DNA of 64,000 bases from Noviherbaspirillum aerium (GTDB lineage Bacteria > Pseudomonadota > Gammaproteobacteria > Burkholderiales > Burkholderiaceae_D), in the NCBI RefSeq assembly GCF_008929045.1, contig NZ_VFAH01000019.1:43329-107328 (forward strand). Direction: 5' to 3'. This document shows, in pieces, positions 25,873 through 34,766 of the stretch (the stretch's first letter is position 1; every line of letters starts with the position of its first letter). The notes under the pieces are model-generated. The model was not told the DNA's origin. It saw only the letters and a program-made list of their open reading frames with translations, and did not search any database. Position numbers and translations under genes: made by a program.

Positions 25873-26446
25873 CATCGGCCAGCGGCGGCGTGCGGGCGAC
25901 ATTCATCAGCATCGATACCGTGGTGAAGTAGCCGGCCAGGCCGAGCAGATCGACCACGCCGCGTTCGCCGAAGGTTTCGACCGCGCGCGCATAGGTGGCA
26001 TCCGAGACGCCATGATTGCGCGCCAGCTCGTCGCACAGGTCATAGGCTGCTTCCTCGTCCGCGGCCATGGCGGTGGGCCGGCGTCCCTGCGCCAGCGCAT
26101 CGAGCGCCTCCTGGCGCACGCCGGCCTTCAGCGCCAGCGGATAATGCATGCACCATTCGAACTGCTGGGTCCACTGGCGCGACACGATCAGCATCACGAA
26201 TTCGCTGATGCGCTTGTCGAGCACGCTGTCGAAGCGCAGGTATTCGCCGACCTTCTGCAGCCGGTTCAGCAGTTCGGGGCTGCGCATGAGCGGGATGAAC
26301 GGCCCGAACACCGCGCCGCGCGGGCCGGCGATCAGCGCTTCGGCCGCCGCCCGCTGGGCCGCGTCCATCTGTTCCATCGGCAGCGCCGGCATGCGTTCCG
26401 GTCCCGGCATGCAATCCTGGAGGTTGATTGGCTTGGCAGTCGTCAT
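25838..26446 (-). CDS. Carboxymuconolactone-decarboxylase-family protein
   Basis: 202 residues. The middle has the CMD/AhpD helical core: LDKRISEFVMLIVSRQWTQQFEWCMHYPLALKAGV, in which E-W-x-x-H spacing is typical, then GRRPTAMAADEEAAYDLCDEL and GERGVVDLLGLAGYFTTVSMLMN. The redox CxxC of true AhpD is missing (one Cys only), so a peroxidase role is unlikely; related proteins act in lactone or aromatic catabolism. It is followed on the same strand order by an MFS transporter gene (which lies upstream, 54 bases away), so the two may be co-transcribed from the LysR-facing promoter. Confidence 0.85.
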   Translation of the reverse strand: MTTAKPINLQDCMPGPERMPALPMEQMDAAQRAAAEALIAGPRGAVFGPFIPLMRSPELLNRLQKVGEYLRFDSVLDKRISEFVMLIVSRQWTQQFEWCMHYPLALKAGVRQEALDALAQGRRPTAMAADEEAAYDLCDELARNHGVSDATYARAVETFGERGVVDLLGLAGYFTTVSMLMNVARTPPLADASAAPLAPFPL

Positions 26447-26500
26447 GGTGTTTCCCTCGGTGAGTTGGTATGTCTGTCTGGTTCATGCGGACGGCACCCG

Positions 26501-27709
26501 TCACGGCGCATCGCGCTCCATGGCAAGCGCCGCGCCGCTCGCGGCCAGCAGCACGGCGGCCACGATCAGGCCGCCGGAGAAGCTGCCCGCGCCGACGGTC
26601 AGCGGGCCGACGATCTGCCCGGCGGCAAAAGCGGACGTCATTGCCGCCAGCAGCACGGTCGCATTGCGCCCGGCGCTGCGCTTGGCTTCCTGCAGCGCGG
26701 CCAGCGTGATCACCATGAAGGTGCCGCCCACGCACAGCGCCGCGGCGAAGATGGCCGGCAGGCCGGTCCACAGCACCGGCGCCAGGATGCCGGCCGCCAT
26801 GATGAAGTGGCAGGCCATCCACAGTCGGCGGTTGCCCATGCGGCTGACCAGCGCGGCAACGCCAAGCGTCGACAGCGCCGCCGCCAGTCCGAACACCGGC
26901 CACGACCAGCCGAACGCGTCCGAGCCCTGCAGGGCCTGCTTCGCCATGACGGGAATGAAAGTGGCCGGGATGATGTAGCCGAATCCGAAGATGCCGTAGC
27001 AGGCCACCAGCCGCACCGCCCGCGCATTCCAGCGGAAGCCGTCGCCTGCCGTTCCGGCTGCGGCAGCCGATGGCGCCGCCTGCATTGTCTGCGAAACCTC
27101 CTGCGGTTGAGCATGGAAGACGCGCCAGATGAGCAGCGTGACGCCGACCGACAGCACGCCCAGGCACAGCCATGCGGTGGGCGAAGCGGCCTGCGCCCGC
27201 ATCAGGCCCAGGCAGAGCAGGCCGGCCGCGGCAATGCCGGTGCCGACGCCGGCGAATACCACGCTGTTGAGGAACGGCCGCTGGTAGCGGCTCAGGTTTT
27301 CCATGCACCAGGCGGACACCGAGATCAGCACCCAGGCGCTGGCGATGCCGGCCAGCAGCCGCAATGCCGCCCAGACGGCGAGAGGCAGATGCGCGGCCAT
27401 GGCCAGCGTGGAAATGCCGATCACCAGCAAGCCGCCCCGGATCGCCGTTTCCGGCCGCAAACGGATGCGCATCGCGCTGAGCGCGCCGAGCAGGTAGCCG
27501 ACATAGTTGGCGGAGGCCAGCCAGCTGCCGGCAGCGAGGCTGAGGCTGGCATCCTGCAGCATCATCGGCAACACCGGCGTGAAGGCGAAGCGGCCGATGC
27601 CCATGGCTACGGCCAGCGCGGCCAGACCGGCCAGGGCGGACAGGAGGCCGGTCGCGGCGGACGAGGTCCGGCTGCCGGGAACGGATGCGGGAGAGGAATG
27701 GGGATTCAT
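26501..27709 (-). CDS. YbfB/YjiJ-family MFS transporter
   Basis: 402 residues with about twelve hydrophobic helices. The start ALAVAMGIGRFAFTPVLPMML is the diagnostic N-terminal motif of the YbfB/YjiJ MFS family, and ISVSAWCMENLSRYQRP and GTFMVITLAALQEAKR are later conserved loops. The substrate is unknown. The gene is divergent from a LysR regulator gene 64 bases away and precedes the CMD-family gene, a common arrangement for a small inducible catabolic or efflux unit. Confidence 0.88.
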   Translation of the reverse strand: MNPHSSPASVPGSRTSSAATGLLSALAGLAALAVAMGIGRFAFTPVLPMMLQDASLSLAAGSWLASANYVGYLLGALSAMRIRLRPETAIRGGLLVIGISTLAMAAHLPLAVWAALRLLAGIASAWVLISVSAWCMENLSRYQRPFLNSVVFAGVGTGIAAAGLLCLGLMRAQAASPTAWLCLGVLSVGVTLLIWRVFHAQPQEVSQTMQAAPSAAAAGTAGDGFRWNARAVRLVACYGIFGFGYIIPATFIPVMAKQALQGSDAFGWSWPVFGLAAALSTLGVAALVSRMGNRRLWMACHFIMAAGILAPVLWTGLPAIFAAALCVGGTFMVITLAALQEAKRSAGRNATVLLAAMTSAFAAGQIVGPLTVGAGSFSGGLIVAAVLLAASGAALAMERDAP

Positions 27710-27734
27710 GGCTCAAGTCTAGCTTGACCAACCC

Positions 27735-27750
27735 ATTCTGAAAAATGAAT
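27735..27750. promoter_or_regulatory. Candidate LysR-type operator between MFS and LysR genes
   Basis: An inverted repeat attc-N8-gaat (containing a T-N11-A match) lies in the 64-base gap between the divergent transporter and lysR genes, the usual place for a LysR regulator binding site. Assignment is by position and symmetry only. Confidence 0.4.
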
Positions 27751-27773
27751 AATAAAGATAGGAGGTTCTCAAA

Positions 27774-28682
27774 ATGAGAAACATCGATCTGGAGTCGCTG
27801 CATATTTTCAAGGCGGTGGTCGACTGCGGCGGGATCACGCGCGCGGCGGCGCAGCTGAACCGGGTGCAATCCAACATCACCACGCGCATCAAGAACCTGG
27901 AAGAGCGGCTCGGCGTGCAGCTCTTCCAGCGCCAGGCCGGCAAGCTGGTGCTGTCGGCCGAGGGCAAGGTGCTGCTGGCGTATGCGGAACAGTTGCTGCG
28001 CCTGTCCTCGGAAGCGGAAAATGCCCTGCGCAGCGGCATGCCGCGCGGCACCTTGCGCATCGGCACCATGGAAAGCACCGCCGCCGCGCGCCTGCCGCCG
28101 CTGCTGGCGCAGTACCACCGCAGCTATCCGGACGTGCAGATCGAACTGGCGACCGGCACCTCCGGCGCGCTGGTCGAGCGGGTGCACCGCTTCGAAGTGG
28201 AAGCGGCCTTCGTCGCCGAACCCTTTCAGGCGGCAGAACTGGAGATGATCGAAGCCTTCAGCGAGGAACTGGTGCTGATCGCGCCCCGGCATGCGCCGCG
28301 CATCGAGTCGGCCAGGGATGCGCAGAAGCGCACGCTGATCGCCTTTTCCAGCGGCTGCTCCTACCGGCGCATTCTCGAGGAATGGCTGAGCATGTCGTCG
28401 GTGATGCCGGGACGGGTGCTGGAACTGGCGTCATATCACGCCATCGTCGCCTGCGTCGCGGCCGGCTCGGGCATTGCCATCGTGCCCCGCTCGGTGCTGG
28501 GCGTGGTGCGCGCCGACAATGAAGTCTCGGTGTTTGAATTGCCGGCGAAGGTGGCGCGGGCGCGCACCTGCCTGGTGTGGCGGCGCGGGCACCAGTCGGT
28601 CGCGCTGGAAGCCATGAAGCAGTTGCTGCTCGACAGGAAGGCTGCCGGGCAGGCGGCCGCGGAGATCAGGTCGGCAGCCTGA
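27774..28682 (+). CDS. LysR-family transcriptional regulator
   Basis: 302 residues with an AGGAGG ribosome site. The N-terminal winged helix reads LHIFKAVVDCGGITRAAAQLNRVQSNITTRIKNLEERLGVQLFQR in sequence order, the standard LysR DNA-binding pattern, followed by a two-lobe effector domain (LPPLLAQYHRSYPDVQIEL, VAAGSGIAIVPRSVLG). It most likely controls the divergent MFS-CMD unit and itself. Confidence 0.93.
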   Translation: MRNIDLESLHIFKAVVDCGGITRAAAQLNRVQSNITTRIKNLEERLGVQLFQRQAGKLVLSAEGKVLLAYAEQLLRLSSEAENALRSGMPRGTLRIGTMESTAAARLPPLLAQYHRSYPDVQIELATGTSGALVERVHRFEVEAAFVAEPFQAAELEMIEAFSEELVLIAPRHAPRIESARDAQKRTLIAFSSGCSYRRILEEWLSMSSVMPGRVLELASYHAIVACVAAGSGIAIVPRSVLGVVRADNEVSVFELPAKVARARTCLVWRRGHQSVALEAMKQLLLDRKAAGQAAAEIRSAA

Positions 28683-28787
28683 TTCCTTGCGCTGCGTCGC
28701 GGAACCGGCACGGGATCGGCGCACAATCGAAAGACAAATCTGCCTGGATCGGCAGAAGCACACCGCATCCTTTCCCCGGGAGACACC

Positions 28788-29330
28788 ATGCCGTGCCGCC
28801 ATCGCATTCTTGCCATTTCCACTCTGCTGATGCTCGCCGCCTGCGGCGGCGGAGGCGGCGACAGCGGCACCGGCTCCGGCAGCCTGAACTCCTCCCCATC
28901 GACCCAGCCGCCAGCCCAGCCGCAGACCGAAACCTATGCCGCCGCCATGAGCGGAGCGGAACAGGTGCCGCCGCGCATCACCAGTGCGCAGGGCAGCGGC
29001 AGCGTTGGCGTGGATCCGGCGACGCGCCAGATGACGGCAAGCGTTACCCTGGCGGGCATGACAGCCACCGCGGTCACCCTTCACCAGGGCGCGCCCGGAT
29101 CGACCGGCCCGATCCTGTTTTCCCTGCTTGAAACGGCGCCCGGCAGCGGCGTCTGGACCGGACGGGCCAGCTTGAGCGTTGGCGAACTGGCGGCACTGCG
29201 CGCCGGCCAGTTCTACCTCAGCGCGGCGAGCGCGGCCTTCACCTCCGGAGAAATCCGCGGCCAGCTTGCGCTGCGCTCCGGCGCGGTCAACCCGGTCGGC
29301 GGCCCGACGGGAACGGCAGCCCTGCGCTGA
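28788..29330 (+). CDS. CHRD-domain lipoprotein
   Basis: 180 residues. A lipoprotein signal ends at LMLAACGGGGG (lipobox LAAC). After a Gly/Ser/Pro/Gln spacer, residues ~50-165 form a CHRD domain: YAAAMSGAEQVPPRITSAQGSG, then ATAVTLHQGAPGSTGPIL and FYLSAASAAFTSGEIRGQL, the typical 'LxGxxEVPP ... HIH/GxxG ... G-E-I-R-G-Q' order (with the HIH replaced by TLHQG). CHRD domains occur in extracytoplasmic proteins of unclear role. Transcribed alone. Confidence 0.85.
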   Translation: MPCRHRILAISTLLMLAACGGGGGDSGTGSGSLNSSPSTQPPAQPQTETYAAAMSGAEQVPPRITSAQGSGSVGVDPATRQMTASVTLAGMTATAVTLHQGAPGSTGPILFSLLETAPGSGVWTGRASLSVGELAALRAGQFYLSAASAAFTSGEIRGQLALRSGAVNPVGGPTGTAALR

Positions 29331-29465
29331 ACGCGGCGCAGCGGCCGCGCAGCCCGGCAATTTCCCGGCCGGACAAACTTTCCGGACGGAACGAAGCGGC
29401 ATTGTGAGCCCGCAAATTGCACCGCCGCATGCATGCTATCCTGTCGGGCTCAATTTTCGATCGCC

Positions 29466-31295
29466 ATGTACACCGAATTCTTCAGGCTGAAGCAGGCCCC
29501 CTTCTCCATCTCCCCCGATCCGCGCTATCTCTTCATGAGCGAGCGCCATCGCGAGGCGCTGGCGCATCTGCTGTACGGCATCGACAGCGGCGGCGGGCTG
29601 GTGCTGCTGACCGGCGACATCGGCACCGGCAAGACCACGATATGCCGCTGCTTTCTCGAACAGGTGCCGGCGAACTGCAACGTCGCCTACATCTTCAATC
29701 CCAAGCTGAGCGTGTCCGAACTGCTGCAGTCGATCTGCGAGGAATTCCATATTCCGATCGCCGACGGCGAGCGCCACAGCGTCAAGGATTACATCGATGC
29801 GCTCAACGGCTACCTGCTGGCATCGCATGCGGAGGGCCGCAACAATGTCCTCGTCATCGACGAGGCGCAGAACCTGTCGGCCGAGGTGCTGGAACAGCTG
29901 CGCCTGCTGACCAACCTCGAAACCAGCGAACGCAAGCTGCTGCAGATCATCCTGATCGGCCAGCCGGAGCTGCGGGCCATGCTCGCCAAGCCGGAACTCG
30001 AACAGCTGGCCCAGCGCGTGATCGCGCATTACCACCTGACGGCGCTGTCGGAAGAAGAAACCGCCAGCTACATCCAGCACCGGCTGGCGACGGCCGGGCT
30101 GGCCTCGCCCTCGCCTTTCCGCCACTCCCTGATCCGCCAGATCCACCGGATGACCGGCGGGGTGCCGCGCCGCATCAACCTGCTGTGCGACCGGGCGATG
30201 CTGGGCGCGTATGCGAAAGGCATGCCGGCGGTGGACCGCGACATCATCGCGGCGGCCGGCGCGGAACTGTTCATCAACCAGCGCCGCCCGGACGCCTCGG
30301 CCATTCAGGCCTGGCACTATCCGCTGCTGGGCGCGATGGCCGGCGTCATCATTCTCGGCGTGGCCATGATCACGGCCAATGCCGGCGCGCTGCGCCAGGC
30401 CGCCGAGAATGGATGGGCACGCATCAGCGGCCTGGCGGCCCGGGAGACGCCGGCTCCTGTGCAGAAGGACACCTCCGGGAACCTGCCAAAGGAGACGCAG
30501 CCGCCGCGCGCCGCGCAGCAGGCAACCGGAGCGAAGCCGGCGAATGTGCCGGACGAAGCCGTGGCGCAGCAGGCAAAGGCTGCCGTGACCGCTGCGGGGG
30601 AAGCCTCCCGGATACAGGCGTCCACCGGGCTGGGCGTGCCGCCGCGCCTGCTCGCCGAACACGATGGCAGTCCGCTGGGAACGGCGCTCGATGAAAATGC
30701 GGCCATCCGCCAGCTGGCGGCCTATTTCTCCCCGAACCTGCCGTCGCAGGCCGCGCCCTGCGACGGCGCCGTCCAGGCAGGCATGCGCTGCTACTGGAGC
30801 ACGCGCGGCTTCGGCGAGATCCGCAGCATCGACAGGCCGGTGGCGATCAAGCTCGAAGACCAGCGCAAGCGCAGCTACTACGTGCTGCTGACCGACCTGC
30901 GCGATTCGGATGCCACCCTGGCGGTGGGCGATATCAGCCAGCGGGTTGAACTGTCGGTGCTCGGCCGTTATTTCCATGGCGAGTTCGTGACCCTGTGGCG
31001 CATTCCGCCGGGTTTCGACGGTCCGGTCAAGCCGGGCGACCGCGGCCCGGCCGTGGACTGGCTGGCGCAGCGCCTGGCAAGAATCAACGGGGTCGACGCG
31101 CCGCCCGCCGGCGAGGCCTTCAGCCAGCGCATGGCCAGGCAGGTCAGCCAGTTCCAGCAGGCGCACGGCCTGCATGTCGACGGCATCGTCGGTCCGGTCA
31201 CCGCCATCCATATCAACCGCGCAGCCGGCATCGACGAGCCGCGCCTGGGCGTCAGCCCGCTTGCGGGCCGCGAGCGCGCGAACGCAGGAAAGTAA
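29466..31295 (+). CDS. gspA: GspA/ExeA-type AAA ATPase with peptidoglycan-binding domain
   Basis: 609 residues from ATG 29466 (MYTEFFRLKQAPFSISPDP, the family start). Walker A GDIGTGKT (50-57), Walker B VLVIDEAQNLS (~130), a single membrane helix (~284-306), a Pro/Ala/Lys-rich periplasmic stretch and a C-terminal PG_binding_1-type domain (DRGPAVDWLAQRL...DGIVGPVTAIHINR). In Aeromonas-type systems ExeA with ExeB helps place the type II secretin through the peptidoglycan. The next gene, 3 bases on, encodes GspB, supporting the call. No core type II secretion genes are in the window. Confidence 0.9.
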   Translation: MYTEFFRLKQAPFSISPDPRYLFMSERHREALAHLLYGIDSGGGLVLLTGDIGTGKTTICRCFLEQVPANCNVAYIFNPKLSVSELLQSICEEFHIPIADGERHSVKDYIDALNGYLLASHAEGRNNVLVIDEAQNLSAEVLEQLRLLTNLETSERKLLQIILIGQPELRAMLAKPELEQLAQRVIAHYHLTALSEEETASYIQHRLATAGLASPSPFRHSLIRQIHRMTGGVPRRINLLCDRAMLGAYAKGMPAVDRDIIAAAGAELFINQRRPDASAIQAWHYPLLGAMAGVIILGVAMITANAGALRQAAENGWARISGLAARETPAPVQKDTSGNLPKETQPPRAAQQATGAKPANVPDEAVAQQAKAAVTAAGEASRIQASTGLGVPPRLLAEHDGSPLGTALDENAAIRQLAAYFSPNLPSQAAPCDGAVQAGMRCYWSTRGFGEIRSIDRPVAIKLEDQRKRSYYVLLTDLRDSDATLAVGDISQRVELSVLGRYFHGEFVTLWRIPPGFDGPVKPGDRGPAVDWLAQRLARINGVDAPPAGEAFSQRMARQVSQFQQAHGLHVDGIVGPVTAIHINRAAGIDEPRLGVSPLAGRERANAGK

Positions 31296-31298
31296 GTC

Positions 31299-32117
31299 AT
31301 GTCCTATATTCTCGACGCATTGAAAAAAGCGGAAGCCGAACGGCGCGGCGGCCAGCACGCAAGCGGACCGATTCCGCCCTCCTTCCATGTGCATGCGCAG
31401 CGCCAGCCGGTATGGCAGCGGCCCTGGCTGTGGGCGGTCCTGTCCGCAGCGGCCGTGGTGGCCGGCGGCCTGATCTGGATCGGCGGAGCGCCGTCATCGG
31501 CACCGCAGCCGCCCGCGCAGGAAACACAGGCTGCGCAAGCGCCTGCGGCCGCAGCGACACAGCCGCCCCCTGCAGTGCCTGTAGTGCCCGCAGTACCTGC
31601 CGCTCCTTCAGCGCCGGTCGCGCAGGCGCCCGCATCTCCTCCCCCCGCTGCGCCGGCGCCTTCATCGGCACCGCCAGCCGCCTCAGCGCCGCCGCTGGCC
31701 CAAGCTCCTGCCAAGGCGCCCGAACAGCGCGTCGAAAAACCAAGGCCGGCGGAACGCAAGCCGGCGGAGAAAAAGGCGCCGGAAGCTGCCAGGGCGAACA
31801 AGAAGCCGCAGCAGGAGGAAGCGCTTGCCGCCGCGCCGGCGGTCCCCGCACCGGTACCGGTGGAAAAACCCAAGCCCGCGCCCGAGCCGCAGGTCGGCAC
31901 GCTGCGCGACCTGCCGCCACAGATCCAGCAGGAAGTACCGCAGTACAGCGTCGGCGGCTATATCTATTCCGGCAACAAGGCCGACCGCTCGGTGGTGATC
32001 AACAAGCGCCTGCTGCGCGAGGGCGATGAAATCGCGCCGGGGCTGACCCTTGAGAGAATGACGCCGACCGGCATGGTCCTGAATTACAAGGGTTATCGGT
32101 ATCGGGCGTCGTATTGA
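31299..32117 (+). CDS. gspB: GspB-type type II secretion accessory protein
   Basis: 272 residues. The start MSYILDALKKAEAERRGG is the family hallmark; a membrane helix follows (~41-63), then a 140-residue Pro/Ala-rich periplasmic spacer and a C-terminal T2SSB domain (DLPPQIQQEVPQYSVGGYIYS, then INKRLLREGDEIAPG and LERMTPTGMVLNYKG). It pairs with GspA to span the periplasm during secretin assembly. The gene follows gspA with a 3-base gap. Confidence 0.92.
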   Translation: MSYILDALKKAEAERRGGQHASGPIPPSFHVHAQRQPVWQRPWLWAVLSAAAVVAGGLIWIGGAPSSAPQPPAQETQAAQAPAAAATQPPPAVPVVPAVPAAPSAPVAQAPASPPPAAPAPSSAPPAASAPPLAQAPAKAPEQRVEKPRPAERKPAEKKAPEAARANKKPQQEEALAAAPAVPAPVPVEKPKPAPEPQVGTLRDLPPQIQQEVPQYSVGGYIYSGNKADRSVVINKRLLREGDEIAPGLTLERMTPTGMVLNYKGYRYRASY

Positions 32118-32575
32118 GACGATCCAGCCATCGCCCTCATCCCTGCCGCCGTTTCGCACCCAACGGCTGATTGCAGGCCAGTCAGGCTACGTGGCGCAAC
32201 CTGGTTTGCGAAGCTACGCCTATGAAAGAGAGAACCAATCAGAAAGCCAAGCCAAACTGGCCACGCCAGCGCAAAGAGGCTGTTGAAATCCCCCTTTGCC
32301 GCCGCCAAAAGAACATGAGGTGAAGCGGAAAAAGAAGCGCGGACTGTCTGAGCCGCAGGCGAGTTTCCGCGCTTCCCGCTTCGCCTCATGTTTTTTTGGG
32401 AACCCCGCAGGGGCGACGGCATCGGGGTCGTTTTCTTGCCTACTTCTTTGTCGACACAAAGAAGTAGGTGGCCCGCCGGGGCCAGTCCCGGCAAGTCGCC
32501 ACGAAGAACACAAGGTTCAAGATATTCCCGGACGAAAGCCGTTGTGCTGGCACGAGAGCCCGCACAACCGCCATT
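32118..32575. other. Intergenic region between convergent gspB and DMT exporter genes
   Basis: About 460 bases with no gene; roughly half is structured repeat copy B. Confidence 0.6.
32274..32495 (+). repeat. Structured multi-hairpin repeat, copy B (after gspB)
   Basis: Begins with the shared 5' module (agaggctgttgaaat, then ccccctttgccgccgccaaaa). Hairpin 1 arms: 32313-32328 / 32376-32391 (acatgaggtgaagcgg / ccgcttcgcctcatgt, one wobble) around the conserved CTGTCTGAGCCGCAGGCGAGTT loop. Hairpin 2: gggaacccc...gggg type. Hairpin 3: 32439-32450 / 32457-32468 (cctacttctttg / caaagaagtagg). Ends with GTGGCCCGCCGGGGCCAG-TCCCGGCAAG. Confidence 0.85.
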
Positions 32576-33469
32576 TCACGCAGCTACCGGCTTCACCGCC
32601 CGGCGCATCGGCATGAACGCCAGCAAATTCCCCCCCAGCACGCAAGCCAGCCCCGCAAACGCCAGCAAACTCCATGAATACCCCTCGAACACCGTGGAAA
32701 TACTCAACGCCACCACCGGAAACAGCACCGTGCAGTAAGCCGCCCGTTCCGGCCCCAGCCGCCCGACCAGCAGCAGATAAGCGGTAAACCCGATCACCGA
32801 CCCCGGAATCGCCAGATACAGCAGCGACCCCAGATAGCGCGGACTCGAATCCAGCGCAAACGGCAGTCCAAGCACAACGCCGATCAGGGTCAGGACGGCG
32901 GCGCCGAAGAACATGGCCCAGGTATTGGTCAGCCATGGCGTCAGGCCGAGCGACTGCATGCGGCTCGACAGCAGGTTGCCGGTCGAGAAGAACAGCGTGC
33001 CGAGAAAGGCCAGGCCCAGCCCGCGCAGCATCTCGCCATCGGTCCAGTGGCCGCTCATCTGGGGCAGGAACAGCATGACGATGCCCGCCAGCCCAAGCAG
33101 TGCGCCGAAGATGACCTGCGGCTGTATCGCCCGCCCGAGGAAAAGGCGGCCGTTGATCGAATTCCACAAGGGCGCCGTCGAGAACACCACCGCGACCAGG
33201 CCGCTGGGCACCCACTGGCTGGCATAGTAGAAGCAGAGGAAGTTGCAGCAGAACAGCGCGATGCCCTGCGCGACAAGATATCGCCAGGCTTGGCGCGGCG
33301 GACGCACCGGCTTGCGCATCGCCACCAGGATCAGCAGCAGCACCGCCGCGGCAATCCAGAAACGGTAGGCAATCGATACCGGCGCGGGCACCACCCCGAG
33401 CTGCCATTTGATGGCGATCCAGGTCGAGCCCCAGATCAGGACGGTGAGCAGATAGAGAAAGGCATTCAT
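32576..33469 (-). CDS. EamA/DMT-superfamily transporter
   Basis: 297 residues with ten hydrophobic helices in two EamA repeats. The start FLYLLTVLIWGSTWIAIKWQLG is typical of the drug/metabolite exporter family, and a conserved loop (SQWVPSGLVAVVFSTAPLWNSINGRLFLG in two parts) ends the first repeat. It likely exports an amino acid or another small metabolite. It is divergent from the AraC-type regulator gene 212 bases away, which may control it. Confidence 0.9.
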   Translation of the reverse strand: MNAFLYLLTVLIWGSTWIAIKWQLGVVPAPVSIAYRFWIAAAVLLLILVAMRKPVRPPRQAWRYLVAQGIALFCCNFLCFYYASQWVPSGLVAVVFSTAPLWNSINGRLFLGRAIQPQVIFGALLGLAGIVMLFLPQMSGHWTDGEMLRGLGLAFLGTLFFSTGNLLSSRMQSLGLTPWLTNTWAMFFGAAVLTLIGVVLGLPFALDSSPRYLGSLLYLAIPGSVIGFTAYLLLVGRLGPERAAYCTVLFPVVALSISTVFEGYSWSLLAFAGLACVLGGNLLAFMPMRRAVKPVAA

Positions 33470-33681
33470 CGCGGAAATTCCATGTGATCGAGCATGCAGG
33501 ATGCCCCGAATGCAGCCTGGCGACTTGTCTGGAATTGCGGCCTTGTATGCCGCGGCGGCGCCTAGGGCCGATCTTGTCCAATCTTGCGCTTTTCAGGTGC
33601 CGGCCCGTACCTGGCGCCGGGTGCTGACGCCGCAACCGGTGGAAAGTGATACAGTAGGCAGCACCTTTCCGGCCGATTGCC

Positions 33682-34593
33682 ATGCAGACTCCATCGCCAC
33701 CTCTGCCCCCTCACCCCAGCGGCATCACGCATGCGGTGTTCAATACCCTGCGCGGCACCAATGCCGAGCTGGAGCGCTTCGCCTGGCTGGGCGACGAGAT
33801 GGCCATCGCGATCTGGCACAGGCAGACCACGGAAGAAGAGACGGCCTACATCCGGCCCGGCCATCACACCTTGTCCTGCTATCTCGGCGGCGGCTACCGC
33901 ACCGAACGCAATGAACTGCCCGGGCTGTTCGGCAGCCCCGGACGCCTGTGCGCATTGCCGGACGAGCATGAGTCGCGCTGGGTGGTGCGTGATGAATTGC
34001 GTTTCCTGCATGTCTACTTCCTGCCCGAGCATTTCACCCGGCGCGCCGTCATCGAACTCGATCGCGAACCGCGCGAACTGACACTGGCCGACCGCACCTA
34101 TTTCGAACATGCGCAGATAGCCCGTCTGTGCCAGGCGCTGGAGCAGATGCCCTGGCAGGGCATCGATGAACTGCTGCGGGTCAACGAAACTTCGCATGAA
34201 CTCCTTAGCCGGCTGCTGCAATCGCAGGGCGTGCTGCGCCGGGCTCCCCGGCTCAAGGGAGGGCTGGCACCGGTGATGCGGCGGCGGCTGGCCGACTATA
34301 TCGAAACCCATCTCGACCAGACCATTACCCTGGGCATGCTGGCCGAACTGGCCTGCATGTCGGAATTTCATCTGGCGCGCATGTTCCGCATTTCCTTCGG
34401 CATGCCGCCCTATGCGTGGATCGCCGCCCGCCGTCACGATCAGGCGCAGGCCTTGCTCCGGAAAGCCGGCTTGTCATTGCAGCAGGTGGCCGACGCCTGC
34501 GGCTATGCCGACCTCAGTCACTTCAGCCACCGCTTCCGCAGGATGAGCGGCGTGTCGCCCTCCCGCTACCGGCAAGCCATTCTGGGCAAATAG
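33682..34593 (+). CDS. AraC-family transcriptional regulator
   Basis: 303 residues. The C-terminal ~100 residues carry the paired helix-turn-helix motifs: TLGMLAELACMSEFHLARMFR and LSLQQVADACGYADLSHFSHRFRRMSGVSPSRYR. The N-terminal part (~1-190) is a cupin-like sensing region without a known ligand (CYLGGGYRTERNELPG). It is divergent from the DMT exporter gene and probably regulates it. Confidence 0.92.
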   Translation: MQTPSPPLPPHPSGITHAVFNTLRGTNAELERFAWLGDEMAIAIWHRQTTEEETAYIRPGHHTLSCYLGGGYRTERNELPGLFGSPGRLCALPDEHESRWVVRDELRFLHVYFLPEHFTRRAVIELDREPRELTLADRTYFEHAQIARLCQALEQMPWQGIDELLRVNETSHELLSRLLQSQGVLRRAPRLKGGLAPVMRRRLADYIETHLDQTITLGMLAELACMSEFHLARMFRISFGMPPYAWIAARRHDQAQALLRKAGLSLQQVADACGYADLSHFSHRFRRMSGVSPSRYRQAILGK

Positions 34594-34766
34594 ACAATTC
34601 CGGGGCCGCGGCCGTTGTTGCCGCCCGACGGTTTGCAGTGCTTGCACCAAGCCCGTTGAAATTTCCAGGTAGAACCAATATTGCCATCGGCTAAGATATG
34701 CCGATACAAAAGATTGCGGACGGAACGATCGATGGACGACGCCGGCTCCGCAATGATTGGAAAGCC

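Noticed and set aside
26040..28292. 750-residue minus-strand frame across the CMD, MFS and LysR genes
   Set aside because: It crosses three well-supported genes on both strands and has no protein-like features; a composition shadow.
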